Made by a program: the position numbers and the translations under genes. The notes beneath the pieces were generated by a model. The model had not been told where the DNA came from and did not search any database. It saw nothing but the letters and a program-made list of their open reading frames with translations. This document shows, piece by piece, positions 1 to 8,524 of a stretch of 44,926 bases of DNA; the first letter of the stretch is position 1, and the number at the start of each line of letters is the position of its first letter. The DNA is from Oribacterium sp. NK2B42. GTDB lineage: Bacteria > Bacillota > Clostridia > Lachnospirales > Lachnospiraceae. Location: NCBI RefSeq assembly GCF_000424445.1, contig NZ_AUJX01000036.1, positions 1 through 44,926 on the forward strand. The letters are read 5' to 3'.

Positions 1-167
1 CCCTCTATTATCTCTACACCTTTGTAATTACATAGGTGCTTTATTATATCGCGCAAATCTTCCTTATATTGATTGTAAATTATTTTTCGTCTATACTTTG
101 GTGTAAATACGATATGATATTTACACATCCATTTCGTATGGGCGAGCGAGTATTCTTTATTCGCCAT
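1..167 (-). mobile_element. tnpA: IS200/IS605-family Y1 transposase TnpA, N-terminal fragment cut by the window edge
   Basis: Reading the minus strand from an ATG at 167 gives 55 residues that run off the window. They contain KYHIVFTPKYRRKIIY followed by NYKGVEIIEG, the conserved N-terminal block of IS200-type single-strand transposases. These enzymes excise and insert single-stranded DNA with an HUH motif and one catalytic tyrosine; both should lie beyond position 1, so I cannot say whether the copy is intact. An end-type hairpin at 251-269 lies upstream of the start, as expected for the left end of such an element. The family call is firm; activity is unknown. Confidence 0.9.
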
Positions 168-250
168 TTATATCACCGTATCCTTTCTGTATAGTGGCTT
201 GAGCACTACTATTATAGTGAGGATACGGTGATTTTGTATAACTTGAACAC

Positions 251-269
251 CCACCCGCATAGCGGGTGG
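251..269. repeat. Hairpin at the left end of the IS200-like element
   Basis: CCACCCGC (251-258) and GCGGGTGG (262-269) form a perfect 8-bp stem with a 3-nt loop, followed by TTTTGTG. IS200/IS605 elements carry subterminal hairpins recognised by TnpA instead of terminal inverted repeats, and this one lies about 85 nt upstream of the tnpA start. The element border is probably near 270-280 but cannot be fixed without the other end. Confidence 0.65.
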
Positions 270-351
270 TTTTGTGTGCCACGCGCTTGATCGTTTTGCT
301 GCCGGCAAAACTTGAAGCAGCGCGCGGCACGTGGTCACGACCTACAAAATC

Positions 352-390
352 AAAAATAAGGACGGTTCATTGCGAACCGTCCTTATTTTT
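352..390 (-). terminator. Intrinsic terminator after the aminotransferase gene
   Basis: AAAAATAAGGACGGTTC pairs with GAACCGTCCTTATTTTT around a 5-nt loop, only 5 nt past the stop of the minus-strand aminotransferase gene. T runs on both strands make it bidirectional in principle. The stem carries GGACGGTTC, also the core of the long palindromes at 9941, 22291 and 24379. Confidence 0.85.
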
Positions 391-394
391 ATCA

Positions 395-1741
395 TTAACC
401 TTTTACAATAACCTCTTCAGGCTTTTCGGCATCCAGAGTCTCGATGTCCTCGCCGGTTTTCTGAGAAAGAAGCTTTTCGGCAGAAACAAGCTTGACGCAG
501 AGTGCGAACAGATCGGCAGCTGTCTTAAGGTCTTCAAGTGGCGGATATGTTGGTGCGATACGGATATTGCTGTCCTTAGGATCCTTATGGTAAGGGAAGG
601 TAGCTCCGGCAGCTGTGAGCTTGACACCTGCTTTCTTGCAATGATCTACAACAGACTTTGCACAGCCATCCATAGTATCAAAGCTGATAAAATATCCTCC
701 GTTAGGCTTAGTCCATTCTCCTATTCCAAGACCATCAAGCTTTTCGGCAAAAATCTTTTCAACCATTTCAAACTTTGGTCTGATGATATCCGCATGCTTA
801 CGCATATGCTCTACCATACCATGAATATCCTTGAAGAAACGTACATGACGGAGCTGGTTAACCTTATCGTATCCGATAGTCTGATGCTGCATCTGATTTC
901 TTATATCATCCAGGTTGTTTGATGAGGTAGCCAGTGCCGCAATTCCCGAACCAGGGAAGGTTATCTTGGAAGTGGATGCAAATTTATATACCAGGTCAGG
1001 ATTTCCCGCACGTTTACACTCGGCAAGGATTTCAATAAGGTAATCCTGATTTTTATCATAAAGATGATGGATGCCGTAAGCATTGTCCCAATAAATTCTG
1101 AAATCCTTGGCAGCAGGACGGAGTCTGGCAAAACGACGGACTGTTTCGTCATTATAGCTGTAGCCTTGAGGATTGGAATACTTGGGAACGCACCAGATTC
1201 CCTTTATAGCTTCGTCTTCACTTACAAGCTTTTCCACCATATCCATATCAGGTCCGGTTGGTGTCATAGGAACATTGATCATCTCAATGCCAAAATACTC
1301 GGTTATTCCGAAATGTCTGTCATATCCCGGTACAGGGCAGAGCCACTTAACCTTATCAAGCTTACACCAGGGTGTATTTCCCATAACGCCATGTGTCATG
1401 GATCTGGAAATCGAGTCATACATTACGTTCAGGGATGAATTTCCGTAAATGATGATGTTGTTGGGATTATTCTCCATCATATCGGAAAGAAGCTCCTTGG
1501 CTTCATCTATACCGCCGAGAACGCCGTAATTTCTACAGTCAGTACCGTCTTCACAATACATGTCGGCGCCGCTGGTAAGAGCGTCCATGAGTCCCATGCT
1601 GAGATCGAGCTGCTCTTTACATGGTTTTCCGCGGCTCATATCAAGGCTCATTTCCATTGCCTGATATTTTTCATACTCTTTTTTAAGATTCACAAGCTCC
1701 TTCTGAAGCTCTTCTTTTGTCATTTTTGTGTAAGCTTTCAT
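395..1741 (-). CDS. PLP-dependent aminotransferase, AspT-like (class I, subgroup Ic)
   Basis: A 448-residue fold-type I aminotransferase that transfers an amino group between an amino acid (probably aspartate or alanine) and a 2-oxoacid in the cytosol. Visible marks are SLDMSRGKPC near the N terminus, KYSNPQGYSY, the WDNAYG segment, and STSKITFPG, whose lysine should carry PLP. The sequence resembles the AspT-like family originally annotated as alanine-glyoxylate or MocR-type aminotransferase. The reading frame is open 49 codons further upstream, but the ATG at 1741 is preferred: GGGAGG lies just before it, and the longer frame would run through a terminator palindrome at 1793-1816. It stands alone, with terminators on both sides. 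Family is confident, substrate is not. Confidence 0.85.
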   Translation of the reverse strand: MKAYTKMTKEELQKELVNLKKEYEKYQAMEMSLDMSRGKPCKEQLDLSMGLMDALTSGADMYCEDGTDCRNYGVLGGIDEAKELLSDMMENNPNNIIIYGNSSLNVMYDSISRSMTHGVMGNTPWCKLDKVKWLCPVPGYDRHFGITEYFGIEMINVPMTPTGPDMDMVEKLVSEDEAIKGIWCVPKYSNPQGYSYNDETVRRFARLRPAAKDFRIYWDNAYGIHHLYDKNQDYLIEILAECKRAGNPDLVYKFASTSKITFPGSGIAALATSSNNLDDIRNQMQHQTIGYDKVNQLRHVRFFKDIHGMVEHMRKHADIIRPKFEMVEKIFAEKLDGLGIGEWTKPNGGYFISFDTMDGCAKSVVDHCKKAGVKLTAAGATFPYHKDPKDSNIRIAPTYPPLEDLKTAADLFALCVKLVSAEKLLSQKTGEDIETLDAEKPEEVIVKG

Positions 1742-1792
1742 AAGTGGCCTCCCGCCTGTTATGTTTTTATACTTTCCGAGTATAATCAAAAA

Positions 1793-1816
1793 GCCCGATG
1801 CTTGCAAGCATCGGGC
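1793..1816 (-). terminator. 24-bp perfect palindrome, probable terminator
   Basis: GCCCGATGCTTG is followed directly by its reverse complement, and on the minus strand by TTTTTGATT. It lies between the lipoprotein gene (stop at 1920) and the aminotransferase start, so it probably backs up the palindrome at 1870-1911 in ending the upstream operon. Confidence 0.65.
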
Positions 1817-1869
1817 GGTAGAAATCCATAACTCTTCGTGATAGCAAGGATAATCAGGTGCACATTGAA

Positions 1870-1911
1870 AGAGCGGTCGGGCATCCATTTAAATGGATGC
1901 CCGACCGCTCT
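1870..1911. repeat. Family B palindrome, 42 bp, perfect
   Basis: AGAGCGGTCGGGCATCCATTT (first arm, 1870-1890) is followed with no spacer by its exact reverse complement to 1911. It begins 9 nt past the stop of the minus-strand lipoprotein gene. The core GGGCATCCATTT recurs at 13894-13905 and 29075-29086 inside other inverted repeats with unrelated flanks. A terminator role is plausible because TTTCAATG follows on the minus strand, but the U run is poor. Confidence 0.8.
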
Positions 1912-1919
1912 ACCCACTA

Positions 1920-2546
1920 CTACTCTGAAAGTAAAGGGTTACCGTCTAACGCTTCGACTCGAGTTTCCAGGAAGAATTTTTCCCGCTCGGCGGCTTCGTC
2001 TCCGGGAAACTGAGTGAGGTAGTTTTTTACTGCCTCGTAGGCTTCGCGCCATTTTGCAGTTTTCTCAAGGTAGACTATCTCGTTAAACTGAAGATCACGA
2101 TCGTTGGAGATTCCTGCTGCTTTTGCTGCATCCAGCTTTTCCCTTGCAGTTTCCGGATCGTTGTTGTTCAGGGCTTCGGTTGCCTCTGCAATGAGCTTTT
2201 TTGCATCCAGCTGACCCTGGAATTTAAGATAGTTTTCTTTGTCTCCGTCAACTTCCCTTAAGGTGTCAATGGTTTTCTGGGCAGAAGAATAATCCCCAAG
2301 CATATACTCGGCTTCAGCTCTGTAGAGAAGGATGTCAAACTGGGTTTCTGTGACTTTACCGTTGCTGTTATCCAAAGCTTCGTTAAAGGTCTCGATGGCC
2401 TGTTCGTATTTAGCCATCTGAAGCTCTTCTATGCCTTTCTCTCTGAGTTCGTATACCTTTTTGGAGGAACAGGCGGTAAGAAGAAGCATCGAAGCTATGA
2501 TGGCTGTTCTTTTTATAAATTTTGCTAATGATCTGTTTTTGAACAT
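1920..2546 (-). CDS. Predicted lipoprotein with TPR-like repeats
   Basis: A 208-residue surface lipoprotein of unknown specific role. From the ATG at 2546 it starts MFKNRSLAKFIKR, then a hydrophobic stretch ending in LLLTAC, a lipobox whose cysteine would be lipidated. The rest is helical and repetitive (AKYEQAIETFNEAL, GDYSSAQKTIDTL, NDPETAREKLDAAKAA, AKWREAYEAVKNYL), as in tetratricopeptide repeats, which usually scaffold protein contacts. A TTG overlapping the dut stop at 2576 could add 10 residues, but the ATG gives a normal signal peptide and has GGATG about 8 nt upstream. It is the last gene of the leftward run from the metallophosphoesterase. Confidence 0.75.
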   Translation of the reverse strand: MFKNRSLAKFIKRTAIIASMLLLTACSSKKVYELREKGIEELQMAKYEQAIETFNEALDNSNGKVTETQFDILLYRAEAEYMLGDYSSAQKTIDTLREVDGDKENYLKFQGQLDAKKLIAEATEALNNNDPETAREKLDAAKAAGISNDRDLQFNEIVYLEKTAKWREAYEAVKNYLTQFPGDEAAEREKFFLETRVEALDGNPLLSE

Positions 2547-2572
2547 GTTAAAAACATCCAATCTAAATAAAA

Positions 2573-3010
2573 TCAATTTTTACCGGTAGATCCGAATCCG
2601 CCTCTGTCAGCATTTCCGAGAGAATCAACTTCATCAAATACTATATGAGGCTGATGCTCAATGATACGGAACTGGGCGATACGATCGTTTACGTGAAGCT
2701 CGGTATCTCTTGTGGCGTAAACCGGCATGCGGATAATGTCATTATCTCCGCAATAGGTTTCATCAATAACTCCGAGAGAGTTGGTCTGGATGAGTCCGAA
2801 GTTTTTGAAGGTTGAGCTTCTCGGTGCCAGAAGCATCTCATAGCCTTCGGGAACCTGAAGTGAGATACCCATACTTATAAGCTTGAAATCGCCTTTTTTT
2901 AATGTTACATCCTCGGCAACTCTCAGATCGATCCAGTCACTTTTTCCGGCTATGTACTCGAGCTTTTCAATTTCTTCTGAGTGGTACTTTATTCTGATTG
3001 TCTTTTCCAT
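2573..3010 (-). CDS. dut: Deoxyuridine 5'-triphosphate nucleotidohydrolase (dUTPase)
   Basis: Trimeric dUTPase, 145 residues, hydrolysing dUTP to dUMP and pyrophosphate, which keeps uracil out of DNA and feeds dTMP synthesis. The conserved motifs appear in order: RSSTFKNFGL (motif 2), GVIDETYCGDN (motif 3 with its catalytic aspartate), RIAQ (motif 4) and RGGFGSTG near the C terminus (motif 5, the mobile arm that closes the active site). The ATG at 3010 has a strong GAGGAG site 8 nt upstream; the longer frame to 3061 lacks one. It lies downstream of scpB with a 74-nt gap, and the lipoprotein gene follows almost without spacing. Confidence 0.93.
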   Translation of the reverse strand: MEKTIRIKYHSEEIEKLEYIAGKSDWIDLRVAEDVTLKKGDFKLISMGISLQVPEGYEMLLAPRSSTFKNFGLIQTNSLGVIDETYCGDNDIIRMPVYATRDTELHVNDRIAQFRIIEHQPHIVFDEVDSLGNADRGGFGSTGKN

Positions 3011-3084
3011 GATTTTCTCCTCATCTATAAATGCATGTTTTCCGCCGTTTATATCTGACACACAGATGTCTATCTAACCGGCTC

Positions 3085-3840
3085 TTAAACGATAGTATCG
3101 TCATTTGCCATTTCCGGGCTTGAATCGATAGTTCCCTGCTGTTCAGGTTTCACTTCTTCCTGATTTTCTGTTGGAGCAGCTCCCATGATGTCGATAACTT
3201 CTTCATTAACTTCCTTTTTGATCTCATCCTCCATTTCAGGATTGAGATTCGGAAGGTTATCCAGGGAACTTACACCAAATCTTCGCAAAAATTCTTCTGT
3301 GGTGGCAAATAATGCCGGACGGCCGGGAGCATTTAAACGTCCAACCTCGTAAGCAAGTCCATACTCTACAAGCTTGTTTACCGCGTGATCCGAGGATACG
3401 CCTCTGACTCTTTCAATCTCGGCCTTTGTTACAGGTTGTTTATATGCAATTATAGCAAGTGTTTCCATAACAATATCTGAAAGCACCGGCTTCTTTGGAT
3501 GCTTTGCGACTCTGATAAGTCCGTCAAAGCATTCGGGATTTGTGGTCATCTGATAATGATTACCCACAGTCTGGATAATGATACCTCCATGGCGTTCTTC
3601 ATATTTTTTTATCAGTCTGTTAAGAGCCTTTAGGGCCGGCTTTTCTCCACAGTCAAGGGCTGTCTTAATCTCTTCAAGACTTACGGAATTCCCTTTCGCA
3701 AATAAAAGGGCTTCGATAATATTCTCTTCCATCTGGAGTTCATCGGTAAATTCCTTGTCTATTTCCTTTGCAAGCTTCCTTTCCTTTTCGGAAAGCTGAT
3801 CTCCGTCTATGGGAAGTCTTAACTGTTCAACATCATTCAT
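3085..3840 (-). CDS. scpB: Segregation and condensation protein B
   Basis: ScpB is the winged-helix (kite) subunit of the SMC-ScpA-ScpB condensin that organises and segregates the chromosome. The 251-residue protein shows the family core from about residue 40 to 195, including ENIIEALLFAKGNSVSLEEI, VMETLAIIAYKQPVTKAEIE, RGVSSDHAVNKLVEYGL and GRPALFATTEEFLRRFG. The N-terminal 35 and C-terminal 50 residues are charged and probably disordered. Its start lies 3 nt after the scpA stop with the ribosome site GGAGG inside the end of scpA, so the two are translationally coupled and probably made in fixed ratio. Confidence 0.95.
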   Translation of the reverse strand: MNDVEQLRLPIDGDQLSEKERKLAKEIDKEFTDELQMEENIIEALLFAKGNSVSLEEIKTALDCGEKPALKALNRLIKKYEERHGGIIIQTVGNHYQMTTNPECFDGLIRVAKHPKKPVLSDIVMETLAIIAYKQPVTKAEIERVRGVSSDHAVNKLVEYGLAYEVGRLNAPGRPALFATTEEFLRRFGVSSLDNLPNLNPEMEDEIKKEVNEEVIDIMGAAPTENQEEVKPEQQGTIDSSPEMANDDTIV

Positions 3841-3843
3841 TAA

Positions 3844-4644
3844 TTACAAGTCCTCCAGATTTGTAAGATCCAGTTCTTCATCGTTCTGATTTGGATCTTC
3901 AACTTCAGTTATATCCATATCTCCAAAGGGAGTATCCTGAACCAGGGTTATACGTCCCATCTTCATAAGCTCCAGTATGGCAAGGAAGCTTACTACCACG
4001 TCCATCTTGTCCTTTTTCTTTCTTATCATATGTCTGAAAGAAAACTTATGATGTCCCCGGACATACTTTAAAACATCTCTGATACGGCCTTCCAGGGATA
4101 TCTTTTCTTTCTTTATTACACCAAATTTTGAACGAACCTTATCTATGGAATCCTCTTTACGTCTCATTACATCTTCAAAAACGGTTTTGAGATTTTCCAG
4201 AGAAACATTTTTCAAAAGATCATCCAGATCAACAGGCGGAACATACTTTTCCACTTCCTTTGGTATAGTCGGTCCTTTGTAATAGAATCTGTCTGCGGCA
4301 TCTTCACGATCCTGAAGTATCTGTCCCATAAGCTTGTATTTCCTGTACTCAAGGAGTCTCTCGACAAGTTCTGCTCTCGGGTCAACTTCCTCACCGGTTT
4401 CCTCATCTACCTCTCTCGGAAGCAGCATCCGGGATTTAATCTCAAGTAAAGTTGCTGCCATAACCAGGAAATCCGAAACCACATCCAGATCCTCTTCTTC
4501 CATATTGCCGACATACTCGAGATATTCTGCTGTAATCTGAACAATAGGGATATCAAATATATCAACCTTATCCCTCTCGATCAGATGAAGGAGAAGATCC
4601 AGCGGACCTTCAAATTTATCCAGTTTATATGTGATTTCAGACAT
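3844..4644 (-). CDS. scpA: Segregation and condensation protein A
   Basis: ScpA is the kleisin that bridges the SMC head and neck and binds ScpB. The 266-residue protein begins MSEITYKLDKFEGPLDLLLHLIERDKVDI, the family's signature N terminus (GPLDLLLHLI), which contacts the SMC neck. The C-terminal winged helix near residues 195-245 (SFRHMIRKKKDKMDVVVSFLAILELMK) should bind the SMC cap. An acidic tail follows (EDPNQNDEELDLTNLEDL). GGAAG lies 6 nt before the ATG. It is followed by scpB and preceded by the metallophosphoesterase gene with a 11-nt gap, so the three are likely cotranscribed. Confidence 0.95.
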   Translation of the reverse strand: MSEITYKLDKFEGPLDLLLHLIERDKVDIFDIPIVQITAEYLEYVGNMEEEDLDVVSDFLVMAATLLEIKSRMLLPREVDEETGEEVDPRAELVERLLEYRKYKLMGQILQDREDAADRFYYKGPTIPKEVEKYVPPVDLDDLLKNVSLENLKTVFEDVMRRKEDSIDKVRSKFGVIKKEKISLEGRIRDVLKYVRGHHKFSFRHMIRKKKDKMDVVVSFLAILELMKMGRITLVQDTPFGDMDITEVEDPNQNDEELDLTNLEDL

Positions 4645-4655
4645 AAAATACTTCC

Positions 4656-5588
4656 TTATGGTTCAATGGTTATAAAACTTATTTCCGGAGGGTCATTGAT
4701 GCGTATATTTATGGAATGGGTTCCCAGTCCCCTGGTGGCTATCAAGGTTCCGGTTTTATATTTAAACTCCCCTGCACATTCCTTTACGAAAAACTGGTAT
4801 TGCGGAGTCATAAGAGCACCCAAAAACGGTAATCTTACGGTTCCTCCGTGATAATGACCGGAAAGTACCAGATCTGCTCCATAGTCTATAATTTCTTTAT
4901 AATACATAGGGGTATGAAGCATTATTATATGAAATTTTTCATTATCCGGTTTAGCTATGTGAATGGCAATGTCTTCTTCTTGAAGCATTTCTTTGGATTT
5001 CATAAACAAAGGCCTGTAGTAATCAAGCGGCAGAGTAAAGCCCGTCAGATCGAAGTCAGAGAAGCTTACGGTTTCATCGTCCAATACCGTTATTCCTTCC
5101 AAAGTCTGCTTCAGACGTGTGGCTCTCTCCAAAGAAATATCCTGTATATATTTATCATATTTTGAGGTCTCATTGCAATCATTGAAACCGGCTTTGTCCA
5201 GGAGTCTCTGTTCATGATTACCATAGCAGAAATATAACCTGTATTTGTTTTTCAGGTTATTTAAAAGCTTTAATGAAACCTCAATTTTATCTTTATCCTT
5301 ATATTTCTCAGGGTCTCTAACCTTTCGGCATCTGATGAGATCACCGCCGATTATGATGAATTCCGGATTAAGTTCGTCAATTTTTTCTAAAAGCTCTTTG
5401 TTATTCTCACCAAATTCCTTTTCATGAAGATCACTTATATATACAAATCTGTGAGTATCCTTAAGCTTTCCGGAGTGAATATTATACCGGTATACTTTTA
5501 GGTTATTTCTCTCCCAATTTGATATAGTTATAGTGATTATGACAAAAATCAGAATAAAAAAAATGGTGCTTATTACGATTGAAAACAT
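4656..5588 (-). CDS. Membrane-anchored metallophosphoesterase
   Basis: A 310-residue calcineurin-like phosphoesterase with an N-terminal membrane segment (FSIVISTIFFILIFVIITITI), so the catalytic domain is held at the membrane. Metal-binding motifs occur in order: YISDLHE (D and H of motif 1), IIIGGDLI (motif 2), CYGNHE (motif 3), IMLHTPMY and LSGHYHGG (the last histidine pair). The family includes lipid, nucleotide and protein phosphatases, and the sequence does not tell which. GAGAGG lies 4 nt before the ATG at 5588. It appears to be the first gene of the run into scpA-scpB-dut, divergent from the XRE gene at 5722. Confidence 0.88.
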   Translation of the reverse strand: MFSIVISTIFFILIFVIITITISNWERNNLKVYRYNIHSGKLKDTHRFVYISDLHEKEFGENNKELLEKIDELNPEFIIIGGDLIRCRKVRDPEKYKDKDKIEVSLKLLNNLKNKYRLYFCYGNHEQRLLDKAGFNDCNETSKYDKYIQDISLERATRLKQTLEGITVLDDETVSFSDFDLTGFTLPLDYYRPLFMKSKEMLQEEDIAIHIAKPDNEKFHIIMLHTPMYYKEIIDYGADLVLSGHYHGGTVRLPFLGALMTPQYQFFVKECAGEFKYKTGTLIATRGLGTHSINIRINDPPEISFITIEP

Positions 5589-5721
5589 AAAACCTCTCGT
5601 TATATTATTTCATTCGGTTATTTTTATTAATTTCTCACATTTCTTTGGTCTTTTAATCACATCTTTAATAAATAACCCGATTGTAACTATCAACCCCATA
5701 TTTCAAAAGGTAACAAGTAGT

Positions 5722-5982
5722 ATGAACAATTATTTCGACGAACCATCTTCTTATGAGGATGTAATCTCTTATGCTCCGTTCTGGAACACACTCAAAAAGA
5801 AAAAGCTATCTCAATACGATCTGGTAAATAAGCTTTATATTTCTTCAAGCATGCTTCAGAAGCTCAGAAAAGACCAGCCTCTGACTTTAAAATCCATAGC
5901 CATGCTATGTTTACGACTTAATATTCATCCTTCTGATATCTTCATCCTATGTCCCGACAGAAAGAAACCGGCAATCATTTAA
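5722..5982 (+). CDS. Small XRE/Cro-type helix-turn-helix regulator
   Basis: An 86-residue protein made almost entirely of a Cro/C1-type DNA-binding domain: FWNTLKKKKLSQYDLVNKLYISSSMLQKLRKDQPLTLKSIAMLCLRLNIHPSDIF (key blocks LSQYDLVNKL, SSSMLQKLRK, LTLKSIAMLC). The open frame extends to 5533, but that part overlaps the divergent gene's 5' end and reads like translated non-coding DNA; the ATG at 5722 gives the complete fold. It is transcribed away from the metallophosphoesterase and could control the shared intergenic region, an inference from position only. A terminator follows at 6040. Confidence 0.72.
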   Translation: MNNYFDEPSSYEDVISYAPFWNTLKKKKLSQYDLVNKLYISSSMLQKLRKDQPLTLKSIAMLCLRLNIHPSDIFILCPDRKKPAII

Positions 5983-6039
5983 TCAGATTATCATATGATC
6001 TTTTTCACTCTAATGTGAAATCAATGGTATTCTACGAAG

Positions 6040-6077
6040 AAAAAAAGTGCCGGGATAAAGTACCGACACTTTTTTTA
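6040..6077. terminator. Bidirectional intrinsic terminator between converging genes
   Basis: AAAAAAAGTGCCGG pairs with CCGACACTTTTTTT with one mismatch and a 9-nt loop. It separates the plus-strand XRE gene (stop at 5982) from minus-strand ftsH (stop at 6093) and has T runs on both strands. Confidence 0.85.
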
Positions 6078-6092
6078 TTGAACAAAAACCGA

Positions 6093-8285
6093 TCATAATG
6101 AAGATGTGCTATCGTTTCCTGAGCTTTCGCCACTGTCCGAAGCTGTTTTATCAAGCTGTTCTGTGACATCCTGTGCAGCATACTTTGCTCTTACTTCTTC
6201 AAAAGGCATCTTTCCTTTATTCTCCTGTGATCCGGATCCGGAAACAGATGAAGAAAAGCCTGTACCGGAATCCTCAATCCTTTGAACTGTTTCAGTAGAA
6301 CCGGCATCAAAAGAAGTATCTGTTACTGCATTTTCATTTGCATACTTCTCAGGATGAAGCTTCATATCTTCTTCCTTCTGTACATCATGAAGGATATGTA
6401 AGAACTCTTTTCCTGTTATGGTCTCTCTTTCAATGAGATACTCAGCTATACGATCAAGTGCGAATCTGTTACTGTTAAGTATCTCCTTAGCCTCTTCGTA
6501 GCATTCCTTAAGGATACGCATGACTTCCTGATCAACCTGTGTAGCTGTATCATCTCCACAGTTCATGACCGTTCTTCCGGTATTGAGATACAGGGATTCC
6601 TGAGTGGCGAGACCCATGAGTCCGAACTTTTCGGTCATACCATACTGTGTGACCATGGCTCTTGCAAGCTTTGTGGCTTTTTCAATGTCATTGGAAGCAC
6701 CGGTTGTGACTGTGCCGAATACTATCTCTTCAGCTGCTCTTCCGCCGAGATAGCCCACAAGCATGGCATGAAGCTCATCCTTGGTGTTGAGATATTTCTC
6801 TTCTTCGGGAACCTGCATAACATATCCCAAAGCGCCCATGGTTCTGGGAACGATGGTGATCTTCTGTACAGGCTCTGCATCCTTCTGGATAGCGGATACA
6901 AGTGCATGTCCAACCTCGTGATAGGAAACGATACGTCTCTCCTCTTTTGAAAGGATACGATCCTTCTTTTCCTTACCTACCAGGACTACTTCAACAGCTT
7001 CAAAAAGATCTGCCTGTGACACCTTCTTGCGTCCATGCTTGACAGCCGTAATGGCTGCTTCATTCATCATGTTGGCAAGATCCGCACCTACCGCACCTGA
7101 AGTTGCAAGGGCTATCTCATTGAAATCAACTGAATCGTCCAGCTGGACATCTTTTGCATGAACCTTGAGGATATTGACACGGCCTTTAAGGTCCGGTTTT
7201 TCAACAACTATACGTCTGTCGAAACGACCGGGTCTTAAAAGTGCGGGATCCAGAATCTCAGGTCTGTTTGTTGCACCCATGACCATGATACCCTTTGATG
7301 CATCAAAACCGTCCATCTCTGAAAGCAGCTGATTCAGAGTCTGCTCACGCTCATCGTTTCCACCGTACCTTGTATCTCTGGTCTTGCCGATGGCATCGAT
7401 CTCATCGATGAATATGATACAAGGTGCAGACTGTGTTGCATTTTTGAAAAGATCTCTTACACGGCTGGCACCCACACCTACAAACATCTCTACGAAATCA
7501 GAACCCGAGAGACTGTAAAATGGTACCTGTGCCTCACCGGCAACGGCTTTTGCAAGAAGTGTCTTTCCTGTTCCCGGAGGTCCCACAAGAAGTGCTCCTT
7601 TCGGAAGCTTTGCACCTATTGCGGTATACTTCGTCGGATTATGAAGGAAGTCGACTATTTCCACAAGTGATTCCTTGGCTTCATCTTCACCGGCAACATC
7701 CTTAAATGTAACTCCGGTTTCTTTCTGCATGTACATCTTTGCAGTGGATTTTCCAACTCCCATAAGACCACCGCCGCCGTTTCCCATACGACGCATGGTC
7801 ATATTCATGATCACAAAGATAAGTACGAAAGGAATAACTATACTTATCATGGCTTCCATGATATAGCCTGAATTATCAGGCTTAAGCTTATAGATCTCGA
7901 CACCATGACGAAGCATGCGGTCCACAAGATTTTCGGCGTCAGCATTGACAGGTACAACATAATATCTCACATTCATCTGACTGAGATACTGGCTGTACTG
8001 ATCCTTTGTATTTGCCTGAGGATTTTTGGCAGGAGCTTCTGCTGATGATTTAAGATATATGGTTATATCCGAGTCCCCCCACTCCACTTCGGAAATCTGG
8101 TTTCCGTCTATCATCGAAATGAACTCTGTGTAACTAACTTCCTGTGTAACACCCGAGACGAAAACTCCTCTTATCATGGTGTAAACAAAGAAAGTAATAA
8201 CTGCGGCTATTATCAGAATTATAAAAGTCTGACTTGAATGATTGAATCTCTTTCCGTCATTACCCTGGCTGTTATTGTTATCCAT
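6093..8285 (-). CDS. ftsH: ATP-dependent zinc metalloprotease FtsH
   Basis: FtsH is a hexameric membrane AAA+ protease that extracts and degrades misfolded membrane proteins and some regulators. The 730-residue protein has two membrane segments (about residues 22-43 and 145-165) around an extracytoplasmic domain, then Walker A GPPGTGKT, Walker B IIFIDEID, the SRH arginines in [12 protein letters not shown], and the zinc site HEVGH, where most homologues have HEAGH; the HExxH ligands are intact. The last 110 residues are a Ser/Gly/Asp/Glu-rich low-complexity tail, longer than usual. GGAG lies 8 nt before the ATG, and a sigma-A promoter lies at 8345-8373. Confidence 0.96.
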   Translation of the reverse strand: MDNNNSQGNDGKRFNHSSQTFIILIIAAVITFFVYTMIRGVFVSGVTQEVSYTEFISMIDGNQISEVEWGDSDITIYLKSSAEAPAKNPQANTKDQYSQYLSQMNVRYYVVPVNADAENLVDRMLRHGVEIYKLKPDNSGYIMEAMISIVIPFVLIFVIMNMTMRRMGNGGGGLMGVGKSTAKMYMQKETGVTFKDVAGEDEAKESLVEIVDFLHNPTKYTAIGAKLPKGALLVGPPGTGKTLLAKAVAGEAQVPFYSLSGSDFVEMFVGVGASRVRDLFKNATQSAPCIIFIDEIDAIGKTRDTRYGGNDEREQTLNQLLSEMDGFDASKGIMVMGATNRPEILDPALLRPGRFDRRIVVEKPDLKGRVNILKVHAKDVQLDDSVDFNEIALATSGAVGADLANMMNEAAITAVKHGRKKVSQADLFEAVEVVLVGKEKKDRILSKEERRIVSYHEVGHALVSAIQKDAEPVQKITIVPRTMGALGYVMQVPEEEKYLNTKDELHAMLVGYLGGRAAEEIVFGTVTTGASNDIEKATKLARAMVTQYGMTEKFGLMGLATQESLYLNTGRTVMNCGDDTATQVDQEVMRILKECYEEAKEILNSNRFALDRIAEYLIERETITGKEFLHILHDVQKEEDMKLHPEKYANENAVTDTSFDAGSTETVQRIEDSGTGFSSSVSGSGSQENKGKMPFEEVRAKYAAQDVTEQLDKTASDSGESSGNDSTSSL

Positions 8286-8344
8286 CTAATACTCCATTTC
8301 CTTACCCTGTTTAAGGGTAGAATACTGCTTTTGCAGCAATTTTA

Positions 8345-8373
8345 ATTATAAAGAACGTATAAGCTAAAATCAA
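8345..8373 (-). promoter_or_regulatory. Sigma-A-type promoter for ftsH
   Basis: On the minus strand TTGATT (8373-8368) and TATAAT (8350-8345) are separated by exactly 17 nt. Transcription would start near 8338, leaving a 5' leader of about 50 nt that holds a small hairpin (TACCC/GGGTA) just before the ribosome site. The spacing and -10 are consensus-like; no start site has been measured. Confidence 0.7.
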
Positions 8374-8442
8374 GACAGACCGAATGAAGCATTGGTTCAA
8401 TATCCGGCATGAGGAATAATTCAGCTGAAACAATAACCGGTT

Positions 8443-8469
8443 AGAAAATGCAAGGGACGTGCATTTTCT
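8443..8469 (-). terminator. Hairpin after DUF1015, probable weak terminator
   Basis: AGAAAATGCA pairs perfectly with TGCATTTTCT around AGGGACG, 56 nt past the DUF1015 stop and just upstream of the ftsH promoter. The U run is short, so termination may be partial. The rest of 8286-8524 holds the ftsH promoter and no gene. Confidence 0.55.
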
Positions 8470-8524
8470 GACATATTCTTTTTACTATTTGATCAATGGT
8501 TTTGAGGAACCGTTAGCTGAACTT

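Noticed and set aside
266-922. A 218-codon plus-strand open frame over the aminotransferase gene
   Set aside because: It is antisense to a well-supported gene, and its product resembles nothing and has shadow-frame composition.
5533-5721. N-terminal 63 codons of the longer frame of the XRE gene
   Set aside because: The region overlaps the divergent gene's start and promoter area and adds nothing to the helix-turn-helix fold.
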